The position numbers and the translations under genes were made by a program. This document shows, piece by piece, positions 1 to 6,242 of a stretch of DNA of 6,693 nucleotides (positions are counted from its first letter, which is position 1; the number at the start of each line of letters is the position of its first letter). Where the stretch lies: assembly GCA_964514665.1 (NCBI GenBank), contig CAZESH010000247.1, forward strand, positions 1 through 6,693, in the 5' to 3' direction. Origin of the DNA: CAZESH01 sp964514665 (GTDB taxonomy: Bacteria; Bacillota; Bacilli; Paenibacillales; KCTC-25726). The notes beneath the pieces were generated by a model. The model was not told where the DNA came from. It searched no databases and was given only the letters and a program-made list of their open reading frames with translations.

Positions 1-37
1 ATCGATAGTCTAAAAACTCACCTTTAAAATCGTAATC

Positions 38-133
38 ATGGTTCTGACAGTAGACAAACCTACGCCTAAGGAAGTCATCGAGGATCTCTCCCAGCTGCCG
101 GAAATCATCACCGTGAAGGTGATTGCACTCTAA
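38..133 (+). pseudogene. serA: 3'-terminal remnant of serA (D-3-phosphoglycerate dehydrogenase, end of ACT domain)
   Basis: The reading frame ends MVLTVDKPTPKEVIEDLSQL... and finishes with VKVIAL then TAA at 131-133. This resembles the last strand-helix-strand of the C-terminal ACT domain of bacterial SerA, the first enzyme of serine synthesis, where an (A)(L/I)MVLTVD strand is followed by a helix and a final V-K-V strand. Only about 31 codons are recognisable. Upstream, the same frame hits TAA at 11-13, and the other two forward frames have stops at 6-8 (TAG) and 25-27 (TAA), so a full serA cannot run in from the left edge. Bases 1-34 are AT-rich and encode nothing like the Gly-rich segment expected before this strand. 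No ribosome binding site precedes the ATG at 38, so independent translation is unlikely. Family match is from memory on a short stretch. Alternatives are an assembly junction, or serA cut by an insertion just left of the window. Confidence 0.55.
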
Positions 134-146
134 TCTGAAAAAGGCA

Positions 147-182
147 AAAAACGGTTTCCGTTATTTGACGGAAACCGTTTTT
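147..182. terminator. Bidirectional rho-independent terminator between serA remnant and resE
   Basis: A perfect 15-bp inverted repeat pairs bases 147-161 (AAAAACGGTTTCCGT) with 168-182, leaving a 6-base loop at 162-167. The T-run follows the stem on the plus strand and the A-run at 146-151 supplies the U-tract on the minus strand, continuing into a second T-rich stretch. It lies 13 bases after the plus-strand TAA and about 165 bases beyond the resE stop, so it can end both converging transcripts. Confidence 0.93.
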
Positions 183-348
183 AGTTGATTACTGCGCCTG
201 ATTCACTCTAGGGAACAGAAATCCCTCACCGAACTTCCAAGCGGCATTATTGACATATTTCGCAGGAAATGTCGGCGATCAAGCCATTGTTCCACGAACA
301 ACAAGATTGCTCTGTTTTTTTCAACAAGTTGCAACAGCTTTCGTCCTC

Positions 349-1797
349 TCAGACGAAGGATGTATTCTTCACCTTTTGCGGATTGCAGGGAAGCTTGATG
401 GAAAATGTAGTTCCCTGTCCTTCCTTGCTTTCTGCGGATACCACGCCCTGGTGAGCTTCGACAATATTTTTAACAATCGCCAAACCGAGTCCGGTTCCTC
501 CGGAATTCCCTCTCGTTCTTGCTTTGTCCGCCTTGTAAAAACGTTCGAAAATATACGGCAGGTCATGAGCCGGAATTCCCTGTCCTTCGTCTTCTATTTC
601 GATCAGCACCGCTTTCGCCCTGTTCAGGAATGCGCTTGACCCCCGCAGCACAATCTTCCTGCCGCTCGGCGTATGGCGAACGGCGTTATCGAATAAATTG
701 GTCAGTACCTGCTCCAAACGATCTTCATCCGCGCTGTTCAACCAAAGTTCATCCGCATCCAGCATGAGCTCAAGATGGATGTTCTTCTCTTTGCATAGAA
801 CGGAAAATTTCCGCTGCACGCGGTTTAATAATACGGCAACATCGACTTTCCCCCTGCTTAATTCCAAGTGCCCCGCTTCCATCCTTGCCAAATCAAGCAG
901 GTCCTTTACCAGACGCCCCATCCGCAGCGATTCATCGTGAATCACCTGAGCGATTTCTTTGCGATCATCGGCAGATGCGGCGATATCGTCCAACAGCGCC
1001 TCACTGTAGCCCTGCAGCATCGACAACGGCGTGCGAAGCTCGTGTGAAACGTTGGCCACAAAATCTTTGCGCAGCTTTTCCAGCCGATATTCCTCCGTAA
1101 CGTCACGCATAACCGCTACGGCTCCCCTGACCAGGGATTCCGAATAAAGCGGAGCCATGACCACGGACCAAACGTCGTTTTGGACATGAACCTTTGCCGT
1201 CGTCTCCTTCGAACCCGAAATAACGGCACGAAAAAGCTGCTTCAAGGGTCCGGGAACCTGTCCAATTCTTTGTGAATCCGTCCTGTCATCCTCCCATTCG
1301 ATGGCGTTCCACTCCTGCAAAATCCGCTCCCCTTGAGGATTGGCCAGCAGCACCTCGCCCTCCGCACTGAAAGTGATCACGGCATCGGCCATGCTGCGTA
1401 AAATACTGGATAAATGCTCTTTTTCCATACTGAGATCATTAATCGTATCCTGCAGCTTGGCCGCCATGTGATTGAGCGTTTTGGCGAGCTCGCCGATTTC
1501 ATCCGCGGAAACGATCGGCACGCGGATTCCGTATTCCCCCATGGAAATCGTATCCGCCGCCTCTTTCATTTGGACTAGCGGCCGCGTAATCCGGGTGGAA
1601 AGAAAGAAGGCGAAAAAGGTGGTCAGCAAAAATCCGATGATGCCGACATATACAAATAGCCTCTTCACATCATCAGAATTGGAAAAATTCATATCGATAT
1701 ATTCAAGTAAAAACATGCCGAGAATGATCAATACCAAAGCAACCAAGACGATAATCGTCAGCCACAGCTTTCCAACTACACTTTTCCAAATCGCCAC
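349..1797 (-). CDS. resE: ResE-type sensor histidine kinase with minimal extracytoplasmic domain
   Basis: Membrane sensor kinase that phosphorylates ResD; in B. subtilis ResE it responds to oxygen limitation and nitric oxide. The 482-residue protein reads: TM1 about 12-32, TM2 about 48-67, HAMP about 68-120 (TRPLVQMKEAAD), PAS about 127-235, HisKA with phospho-accepting His252 in FVANVSHELRTP, then HATPase_c with N box (NLFDNAVRHTP, 367-377), G1 (DEGQGIP, 403-409), F box (IFERFYKAD) and G2 (GGTGLGLAIV, 433-442). All catalytic motifs are intact. The N-terminal segment SVVGKLWLTI fits ResE rather than the related PhoR or WalK. It starts with GTG directly after the resD TAA; GAGGTG inside the end of resD, 9 bases upstream, fixes this start. 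The odd point is size: B. subtilis ResE is about 590 residues with a large outer domain, whereas here only about 15 residues separate the membrane segments. HAMP, PAS and catalytic parts are complete, so the kinase is probably active. Confidence 0.9.
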   Translation of the reverse strand: MAIWKSVVGKLWLTIIVLVALVLIILGMFLLEYIDMNFSNSDDVKRLFVYVGIIGFLLTTFFAFFLSTRITRPLVQMKEAADTISMGEYGIRVPIVSADEIGELAKTLNHMAAKLQDTINDLSMEKEHLSSILRSMADAVITFSAEGEVLLANPQGERILQEWNAIEWEDDRTDSQRIGQVPGPLKQLFRAVISGSKETTAKVHVQNDVWSVVMAPLYSESLVRGAVAVMRDVTEEYRLEKLRKDFVANVSHELRTPLSMLQGYSEALLDDIAASADDRKEIAQVIHDESLRMGRLVKDLLDLARMEAGHLELSRGKVDVAVLLNRVQRKFSVLCKEKNIHLELMLDADELWLNSADEDRLEQVLTNLFDNAVRHTPSGRKIVLRGSSAFLNRAKAVLIEIEDEGQGIPAHDLPYIFERFYKADKARTRGNSGGTGLGLAIVKNIVEAHQGVVSAESKEGQGTTFSIKLPCNPQKVKNTSFV

Positions 1798-2517
1798 TTA
1801 TTTCGGCACCTCAAGCTTGTAACCGACTCCCCAGACGGTATTGATCATCGCGGCGGCATCCGGCGAAACCTTCTTCAATTTCCCCCGCAGCCGTTTCACA
1901 TGCGTGTCGACTGTGCGTAGATCGCCGAAAAATTCGTAATTCCAGACATCCTTCAAAAGATCCTCACGTGAAAATACTTTATCGGGAGAACAGGCGAGAT
2001 AATGCAGCAGCTCATATTCCTTCGGCGTCAGGCTTACCTCTTGTCCGTCCGCGCTGACCCGATGGGCGTCATGCTCAATCGTGAGATGCGGGAATACGAT
2101 AATATTGCTTGATCCGTCCTGCTTCGACAAAAATGCCGTTGCGGAGGAACGCCGGAGAATGGCCTTCACCCGATATATAACCTCTCTCGGGCTGAACGGC
2201 TTCACCACGTAATCGTCCGTACCGACTTCAAAGCCCTGCACGCGGTTGGCTTCCTCACCCTTGGCCGTGAGCATGATCACGGGCGTGGATTTGACTTGAC
2301 GCAGCTTGCTGCACACCTCGATGCCGTCCATGCCGGGCAGCATCAAATCAAGCAAAATCAAGGCGAAATCCTCTTCAGACGCTTTCTGGAGTGCGGATTC
2401 ACCATCTTCGGCTTCCTCGATTTGAAAGCCTTCTTTCTCCAAATACATGCGAAGCAGACGACGAATTCGCTCTTCATCGTCCACGACCAAAATCCGGTTC
2501 AACTTCTCTTCCGCCAT
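1798..2517 (-). CDS. resD: ResD response regulator, OmpR/PhoB family
   Basis: DNA-binding regulator that, phosphorylated by ResE, activates respiration genes; in B. subtilis these include resA, ctaA, fnr and nasDEF. The 239-residue protein has a receiver domain (about 6-122) with acidic Asp13-Asp14, phospho-acceptor Asp57 in LLDLMLPGMDG, Thr84 and Lys106 in VVKPFSPRE. A C-terminal winged helix (about 140-236) contains the recognition-helix region RTVDTHVKRLRGKL (201-214) and the wing VWGVGYK (228-234). The frame stays open 23 codons further upstream to an ATG at 2586, but I chose the ATG at 2517: MAEEKLNRILVVDDE is the normal family start and AAGGGG lies 9 bases before it, whereas the extension resembles no receiver domain. 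It follows resC by 104 bases and abuts resE. Naming ResD rather than another OmpR-type regulator rests on the operon as well as sequence. Confidence 0.93.
   Translation of the reverse strand: MAEEKLNRILVVDDEERIRRLLRMYLEKEGFQIEEAEDGESALQKASEEDFALILLDLMLPGMDGIEVCSKLRQVKSTPVIMLTAKGEEANRVQGFEVGTDDYVVKPFSPREVIYRVKAILRRSSATAFLSKQDGSSNIIVFPHLTIEHDAHRVSADGQEVSLTPKEYELLHYLACSPDKVFSREDLLKDVWNYEFFGDLRTVDTHVKRLRGKLKKVSPDAAAMINTVWGVGYKLEVPK
1807..1812 (-). promoter_or_regulatory. resE ribosome binding site inside the resD 3' end
   Basis: The minus strand reads GAGGTG followed by 9 bases and the GTG start of resE. The site lies within the last codons of resD, and the resD TAA directly abuts the resE GTG, so translation of the kinase is probably coupled to that of the regulator. 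Confidence 0.75.
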
Positions 2518-2526
2518 AAACAACAA

Positions 2527-2532
2527 CCCCTT
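2527..2532 (-). promoter_or_regulatory. resD ribosome binding site
   Basis: The minus strand reads AAGGGG, then 9 bases (TTGTTGTTT), then ATG. It decides in favour of the 239-residue form of ResD over the 262-residue open frame. Confidence 0.75.
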
Positions 2533-2538
2533 ATCCAG

Positions 2539-2568
2539 ATCATATAAAAAGATGCAGAGGCTAGTCCA
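2539..2568 (-). promoter_or_regulatory. Candidate internal promoter for resDE
   Basis: In the resC-resD gap the minus strand shows TGGACT (4 of 6 matches to TTGACA), an 18-base spacer and TATGAT (5 of 6 to TATAAT). An internal promoter for resD is known in B. subtilis, which makes this plausible. Against it, the predicted start of transcription falls almost on the ribosome binding site, leaving a very short leader, and the spacer is one base longer than ideal. Confidence 0.35.
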
Positions 2569-2621
2569 TCCATATGCGATCTGCAAGAAAATTCGACTTT
2601 AATGTATTCCATGCAAAGGCT

Positions 2622-3881
2622 CTAAACTCCTGCATAAGAATGCAATCCCGCAATCACCAGATTGACACCGATCAGGGTAAACATGACGATAATGAATCCG
2701 ATCACGGTAAGCCAGGACGATTTTTTCCCCTGCCAGCCGCGGGAAAGCCGCAAATGCAGGTAGGCCGTATAATACAGCCAAGTGATCAGCGCCCAAGTTT
2801 CCTTTGGATCAAAAGCCCAAAATCTGCCCCAAGCCTCAGCTGCCCAGATCATGGCAAAGATCAAAGCGCCCAGCGTAAAGATCGGGAAACCGATCGCTAT
2901 CGAACGGTAGCTGATTTCGTCCAGATCCTCGGCATCCATTCCTTTCATCGAGCGGCCTATCAAAGCTCCGATGGGACGGCGCAGAATCAGACGAAGCAGC
3001 CAGTAAAGCACAATGCCCGATAAAATCGACCAAATAATCGTGTTCAGCTTTCTCGCCGCATTGATTCCATTCATCCATTGAGGAGCGGCGAAAAGTGGTT
3101 TGTCGATGCCGAGAAACGCATTCATGCTTACGAGTTCGCTATCGTACGGCTTGACGATCGGCGGCAGCGTGTACTGCACGGCTTTTTTCACCTGCTGCTG
3201 CTGGCCGTTAGTATCCTGCGTCATGACTTGTTGGGTAAAGACAGCCGAGTAATTGGCCGCGCGAAATGCCGAAACGTCGGCGATAAAGCCGATGACGATC
3301 AAAAATACGAGCATCACTAGCTCGAGCCAGCGCTGCTCCTTTCTCCCCGCCTTGCTGCGATCCGTATAATCAACCGTCCGCAGCAAATACATCAGCCCCG
3401 TTGCGAACCCGACTGCGAAAAACGCCTCGCCAAGTGCGGCCGTCGTCACGTGGATATACAGCCAATAGCTCTTTAATGCAGGGATCAGGGGTTGTACCTC
3501 GCTGGGAAAAACCGATGCGTAAGCCAGGATAATTACGCCCACAGGAGTAGCAAACGCTCCGAGAAACGGAGAGCGGTAGATCATGAAGATGACGATAAAG
3601 GCAGCCATAATCATCATGCCCAAAAAAGTCATAAACTCAAACATGTTGCTGGTCGGCGGATGCCCGCCTCCAATCCAGCGGGTTACGAAATAAACGACTT
3701 GCGATATAAAACCGATTACGCTCGTAGCGAAAGCGATACGGCCCCAGCGCTGAAGATGGCGCTGCGGATCGCGATGACTCCAGCGTTTGCCTGTCACCGC
3801 CACCACGAAAAGCAGGAAGGAAATACAATATAATGCAAAGGCCGCAAGCAGCGCATGGCTGCTGAATGCTATCAAATTCAT
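2622..3881 (-). CDS. resC: ResC (CcsA-type) cytochrome c biogenesis protein, haem handling
   Basis: Polytopic membrane protein that with ResB forms the System II complex exporting haem and attaching it to the CXXCH cysteines of apocytochrome c outside the membrane. The 419-residue protein has about eight hydrophobic segments (near 10-30, 48-68, 82-102, 108-125, 145-167, 186-205, 281-299, 330-345, with further ones after 364). The tryptophan-rich haem-binding WWD-type motif is WAAEAWGRFWAFDPKE at 346-361. Histidines that could flank haem are His74 in GGGHPPTSN, His144, His376 and His414. A loop of roughly 75 residues (about 206-280), with a QQQQ run at 227-230, precedes a hydrophobic segment and probably lies outside. 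The ATG overlaps the resB stop as ATGA, and GAGGTG sits 8 bases upstream, indicating translational coupling. Orthologues in other bacteria are called CcsA or CcsB depending on naming scheme. Full length, no defect seen. Confidence 0.93.
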   Translation of the reverse strand: MNLIAFSSHALLAAFALYCISFLLFVVAVTGKRWSHRDPQRHLQRWGRIAFATSVIGFISQVVYFVTRWIGGGHPPTSNMFEFMTFLGMMIMAAFIVIFMIYRSPFLGAFATPVGVIILAYASVFPSEVQPLIPALKSYWLYIHVTTAALGEAFFAVGFATGLMYLLRTVDYTDRSKAGRKEQRWLELVMLVFLIVIGFIADVSAFRAANYSAVFTQQVMTQDTNGQQQQVKKAVQYTLPPIVKPYDSELVSMNAFLGIDKPLFAAPQWMNGINAARKLNTIIWSILSGIVLYWLLRLILRRPIGALIGRSMKGMDAEDLDEISYRSIAIGFPIFTLGALIFAMIWAAEAWGRFWAFDPKETWALITWLYYTAYLHLRLSRGWQGKKSSWLTVIGFIIVMFTLIGVNLVIAGLHSYAGV

Positions 3882-5560
3882 GGTTTATTCACCTCATTTT
3901 CTAATGACTTCGGTTCGACGGCAATTCCCATCTTGAAAAGAGCGTCCGCCACATCTTTTTTCAGTCCAAACCAGTTTTTATTCGTATGGGCCCCGAGGGA
4001 CAGCCGATTTCCTTCATCGATACGCAGCCATATGCGCCGGTGCTGCCAATAAAGCCCCATCACCACGCCGATCATAAAGATTCCCGCGCCTGTAAAAATA
4101 TACGGCAGCGCGCGGTCGACGCGAATATTGAGATAGGAGGTATAGTTGGCTAACTCCACATTTTGCATCGATCCTGCGGAAATATCAAATTTCTCGCCGA
4201 AAGCTCCGTTGAGCTTATCCTGGCTGAACTTCTGCTTGTCGATCATTTTCGGGAAATAAATGTAAACCTCGCCTTTTTGCGGAATGTCGGGACCCTTCAC
4301 CAGGAAAATATATGCCGGTGTGTTGGGATCATTGGATTTCGTATAGGGATCTCCCTTGTCGTTCAGCGCAAAGTCGGGAAAATAGCCCTTCAGTTCAAGA
4401 TGGTAAGGACCGGCGTCATAGTCCGGTTTCGGGTTTTTCGTTTCAAGCTTGAAGCTGCCGAATTTTTCTCCGCTCTGCTTATTTTTAAGCGAGACGGTCA
4501 CGCTGACAATTTGCGGCGTTTGTCTGAAATCAAACTGATAGAAAGAAAAACCGTTGTAGATTAGTGGCTTGTTGACCTCGATGTTGTGCCTTGCCACTTC
4601 ATTCAAAACCGGATCCTTGCCGGGATCATTGCAGTTTTGCGTGCACTCATAAAGCACCGCTTGCGTCTGGAACAGCTTCGGCATCATCCGGCCCTGCCCG
4701 CGGAATTTATCCGGCAGCTCCGCATCCGAATAATATTCCACGGTGAATTTCTCATTCTTTAGGTAATAAGGCGTATTCTCGATCGGACTCAATGCCCCTT
4801 CGAGAAACCCTTGGTATTGGTCCATATACCAGCCGGGAATCCCCCTCATCAAAACGGCAAGCAAAAAGATGATCAGGCCGATGTGATTGATGTATGGTCC
4901 CCAGCGGCTGAACCTGTTCTTCTCGGCCAGCAGTGCGCCGTCGTCGACATGAACCTTGTAGCGCTTCTTTTTCAGCTGCTCAGCCAGTTTTTGCACCCAT
5001 TCACCCGCATTGTTCCCATTCTTTTCATTGAACTCAAGCGTTCCCGCATAAACGGCACGCTGCCTGCGGATAAAGTCGAGATGCTTGCGAATTTTCTGTT
5101 TGCTGAGTGCACGATACAAAGGGAGCACCCTGTCGAGGCTGCAGACGATGAGCGATGCGCCGATTAAAACAAGCAGCAGCTTGAACCACCATGAGCTGTA
5201 TGTATGGGACAAGCCCAGATGATAATAAATCGAACCCAATTGTCCATACCGGCTTGCATAATATTGTGCCGGATCGATGTTCATAAAAGTGTTCTCTTGC
5301 GGATAAACGGTACCCAGAACCGCACCGATCAGTGTAATAAAAATAATAATTACAGCATTTCGTACGGAAGAAAGGAAGTTCCAGGCCCTGTCGATCAGAG
5401 ACGGATTTTGCTTCTGCGAGCGTCTGGCCACGCCGTCATATCGCATTTCAAGTATTTCATCGCCTTCATTCTCAAAAAGCGGTTTTCCGCATGATTCGCA
5501 CAGCACGGTTCCAACCGCATTCTGATGTCCGCATTCGCATTTTGTGTTTTCCAGGAACAT
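3878..5560 (-). CDS. resB: ResB (Ccs1-type) cytochrome c biogenesis protein with N-terminal zinc ribbon
   Basis: Partner of ResC in System II cytochrome c maturation; thought to carry haem across the membrane and present apocytochrome c. The 560-residue protein begins with a cytoplasmic zinc-ribbon-like motif, Cys8-x-Cys10 and Cys21-x-x-Cys24 (KCECGHQN and CESCGK). Membrane segments lie near 67-86, 124-142, 223-240 and 486-506. A large outer domain occupies about 241-485. Conserved-looking sites include CSLDRVLPLYRAL (140-152), RWGPYINHIGLI (219-230) with His227, a candidate haem ligand, and YWQHRRIWL (504-512). The zinc ribbon and these motifs fit Bacillus-type ResB as I remember it. AAGGAGGT 10 bases before the ATG is an excellent ribosome binding site. 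It follows resA by 16 bases and overlaps resC. Unusual: Cys306 and Cys310 in the outer domain, in a system that also includes a thiol reductase. Confidence 0.93.
   Translation of the reverse strand: MFLENTKCECGHQNAVGTVLCESCGKPLFENEGDEILEMRYDGVARRSQKQNPSLIDRAWNFLSSVRNAVIIIFITLIGAVLGTVYPQENTFMNIDPAQYYASRYGQLGSIYYHLGLSHTYSSWWFKLLLVLIGASLIVCSLDRVLPLYRALSKQKIRKHLDFIRRQRAVYAGTLEFNEKNGNNAGEWVQKLAEQLKKKRYKVHVDDGALLAEKNRFSRWGPYINHIGLIIFLLAVLMRGIPGWYMDQYQGFLEGALSPIENTPYYLKNEKFTVEYYSDAELPDKFRGQGRMMPKLFQTQAVLYECTQNCNDPGKDPVLNEVARHNIEVNKPLIYNGFSFYQFDFRQTPQIVSVTVSLKNKQSGEKFGSFKLETKNPKPDYDAGPYHLELKGYFPDFALNDKGDPYTKSNDPNTPAYIFLVKGPDIPQKGEVYIYFPKMIDKQKFSQDKLNGAFGEKFDISAGSMQNVELANYTSYLNIRVDRALPYIFTGAGIFMIGVVMGLYWQHRRIWLRIDEGNRLSLGAHTNKNWFGLKKDVADALFKMGIAVEPKSLENEVNKP
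3890..3895 (-). promoter_or_regulatory. resC ribosome binding site within resB 3' end
   Basis: The minus strand reads GAGGTG, then 8 bases, then the resC ATG. The site is inside the last codons of resB; with the ATGA overlap it supports reinitiation and matched output of the two complex partners. Confidence 0.75.
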
Positions 5561-5570
5561 GTGCCGTTCA

Positions 5571-5578
5571 ACCTCCTT
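5571..5578 (-). promoter_or_regulatory. resB ribosome binding site overlapping the resA stop
   Basis: The minus strand reads AAGGAGGT, a near-perfect Shine-Dalgarno sequence, 10 bases before the resB ATG. Its first bases overlap the resA TAA at 5577-5579, so ribosomes finishing resA sit on the resB site. Confidence 0.85.
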
Positions 5579-6107
5579 ATGAAGAAACGTCCTTCAAAAA
5601 TCCGGACAACGTCTGCCGCAAATAGGCTTCGTCCATTTCACCAATGTGCTTGACGATAATTTTCCCCTGTGGATCGAGAAAAAAAGTGGTCGGGTACGAA
5701 TTTACTCCATATTTCTTGCGGATCGTGTTGTGATCCAAAAGAATCGGAAAGGTCAAATGAAGACCGGAAACGAAGTTTTTAACCGTAACCACGCCTTCGT
5801 CCAAATTGACGCCGATGACTTGCAATTGTCCCGCTCCGTATTTTTCGTATTGCTTCTGAATTTCCGGCATCTCCCGCACACACGGCTCGCAAAAGCTGCC
5901 CCAGAAGTTTAACAGAACGTATTTGCCGCGGTAATCACTCAAATGATGCTGCGCTCCGTCCAACCTGCTCAAGACAAAATCCGGCGCAGAGTCCCCCTCC
6001 TCGGGAAGCGTGCTGCCGGACAGCAAATTACTGCCGACAGTAAAACCGCCGACAGTCAAAATCGCCAGTAGTATAACGAGCTGCATCCATCGATTCCTAT
6101 GCCACAT
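5577..6107 (-). CDS. resA: ResA, membrane-anchored thiol-disulfide oxidoreductase
   Basis: Thioredoxin-fold reductant that keeps the CXXCH cysteines of apocytochrome c reduced for haem attachment on the outer face of the membrane. The 176-residue protein has a single N-terminal anchor (about 9-27) after a short basic stretch and no lipobox. The AhpC/TSA-type fold follows, with active site Cys73-Glu74-Pro75-Cys76. Further features match B. subtilis ResA: Glu79 after the active site, Glu104 in GVNLDEG, and cis-Pro139 in YPTTFFLDP. The residue before the first cysteine is Phe72, where B. subtilis ResA and most thioredoxin-like proteins have Trp. The start is fixed by an in-frame TAG at 6117-6119; ATG at 6105-6107 is the first possible start. 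First gene of the res operon, with promoters just upstream. StoA or another reductase is possible by sequence alone, but the operon makes ResA nearly certain. Confidence 0.94.
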   Translation of the reverse strand: MWHRNRWMQLVILLAILTVGGFTVGSNLLSGSTLPEEGDSAPDFVLSRLDGAQHHLSDYRGKYVLLNFWGSFCEPCVREMPEIQKQYEKYGAGQLQVIGVNLDEGVVTVKNFVSGLHLTFPILLDHNTIRKKYGVNSYPTTFFLDPQGKIIVKHIGEMDEAYLRQTLSGFLKDVSS

Positions 6108-6109
6108 AA

Positions 6110-6118
6110 CCCCACCCT
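6110..6118 (-). promoter_or_regulatory. resA ribosome binding site (atypical)
   Basis: The minus strand before the resA ATG reads AGGGTGGGGTT. It is G-rich but not a clean AGGAGG; an AGGG core would sit 7 bases from the start. It looks weaker than the resB site, which could lower ResA output relative to ResB. Confidence 0.55.
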
Positions 6119-6131
6119 ATTAACAAAAAGC

Positions 6132-6159
6132 ATTATAAATATTCCAATCTTCGTCACAA
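6132..6159 (-). promoter_or_regulatory. Proximal candidate promoter of the res operon (P2)
   Basis: The minus strand has TTGTGA (4 of 6 to TTGACA), a 16-base spacer and a perfect TATAAT at 6132-6137, placed about 25 bases before resA. The -35 element reads GTTGTGACGAA, close to the TTTGTGAAT-like sequence described for ResD binding, so ResD might overlap or replace -35 recognition here. Confidence 0.5.
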
Positions 6160-6167
6160 CTATTCTC

Positions 6168-6196
6168 ATTATATCGAAAAAATGATCCTAGCCCAA
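6168..6196 (-). promoter_or_regulatory. Distal candidate promoter of the res operon (P1)
   Basis: The minus strand has TTGGGC (3 of 6 to TTGACA) at 6191-6196, a 17-base spacer and a perfect TATAAT at 6168-6173. A consensus -10 with a poor -35 is typical of activator-dependent promoters, which fits the ResD-activated resA promoter of B. subtilis. Whether P1, P2 or both are used cannot be settled from sequence. Confidence 0.55.
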
Positions 6197-6202
6197 TTTG
6201 CG

Positions 6203-6220
6203 ATTGTGAACATTGTGTGT
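6203..6220. promoter_or_regulatory. Tandem ATTGTG motif, possible ResD operator
   Basis: The plus strand carries ATTGTGAAC directly followed by ATTGTGTGT, two units with a 9-base period. TTGTGAA resembles the ResD recognition core known from B. subtilis. It ends 7 bases upstream of the P1 -35 element, a normal place for an activator. The orientation opposes the promoter, and the second unit matches only in its first six bases, so the assignment is tentative. Confidence 0.35.
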
Positions 6221-6224
6221 CATG

Positions 6225-6242
6225 AAAAACGGGAAATCCCCG
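6225..6242 (-). terminator. Small terminator after rluB
   Basis: On the minus strand CGGGGATTTCCCG (6242-6230) forms a short G+C hairpin of 4 to 5 pairs with a tight loop, directly followed by five T at 6229-6225. It starts 7 bases after the rluB stop. The stem is short, so some read-through into the res operon is likely. Confidence 0.5.

Noticed and set aside
210..226. Small inverted repeat AGGGA...TCCCT between the terminator and resE.
   Set aside because: Five pairs around a 7-base loop, no T-run and no known operator match; expected by chance.
203..348. A minus-strand open frame running out of the end of resE in another frame, ending with TGA at 203-205 (…LLFVEQWLDRRHFLRN…).
   Set aside because: No ATG/GTG start with a ribosome binding site outside resE, no recognisable family and a short length. 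The rest of this 166-base gap, between the terminator and resE, shows nothing I can name.
339..358. Hairpin over the resE stop codon (TTCGTC/GACGAA arms, 6-base loop).
   Set aside because: Short stem with no T-run after it on the minus strand; the strong terminator at 147-182 already serves the operon.
250..639. Plus-strand open frames opposite resE, including a 129-codon one, and similar long frames opposite resD, resC, resB and resA.
   Set aside because: They lie antisense to well-supported genes, lack ribosome binding sites and have no recognisable domains.
2518..2586. 23-codon N-terminal extension of ResD from an ATG at 2586.
   Set aside because: It has no resemblance to a receiver domain, and a good ribosome binding site precedes the ATG at 2517.
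6224..6238. Possible CcpA (cre) site TGAAAAACGGGAAATC upstream of resA.
   Set aside because: Spacing between the half-sites is off by one base from the cre consensus, and the bases are explained by the rluB terminator.
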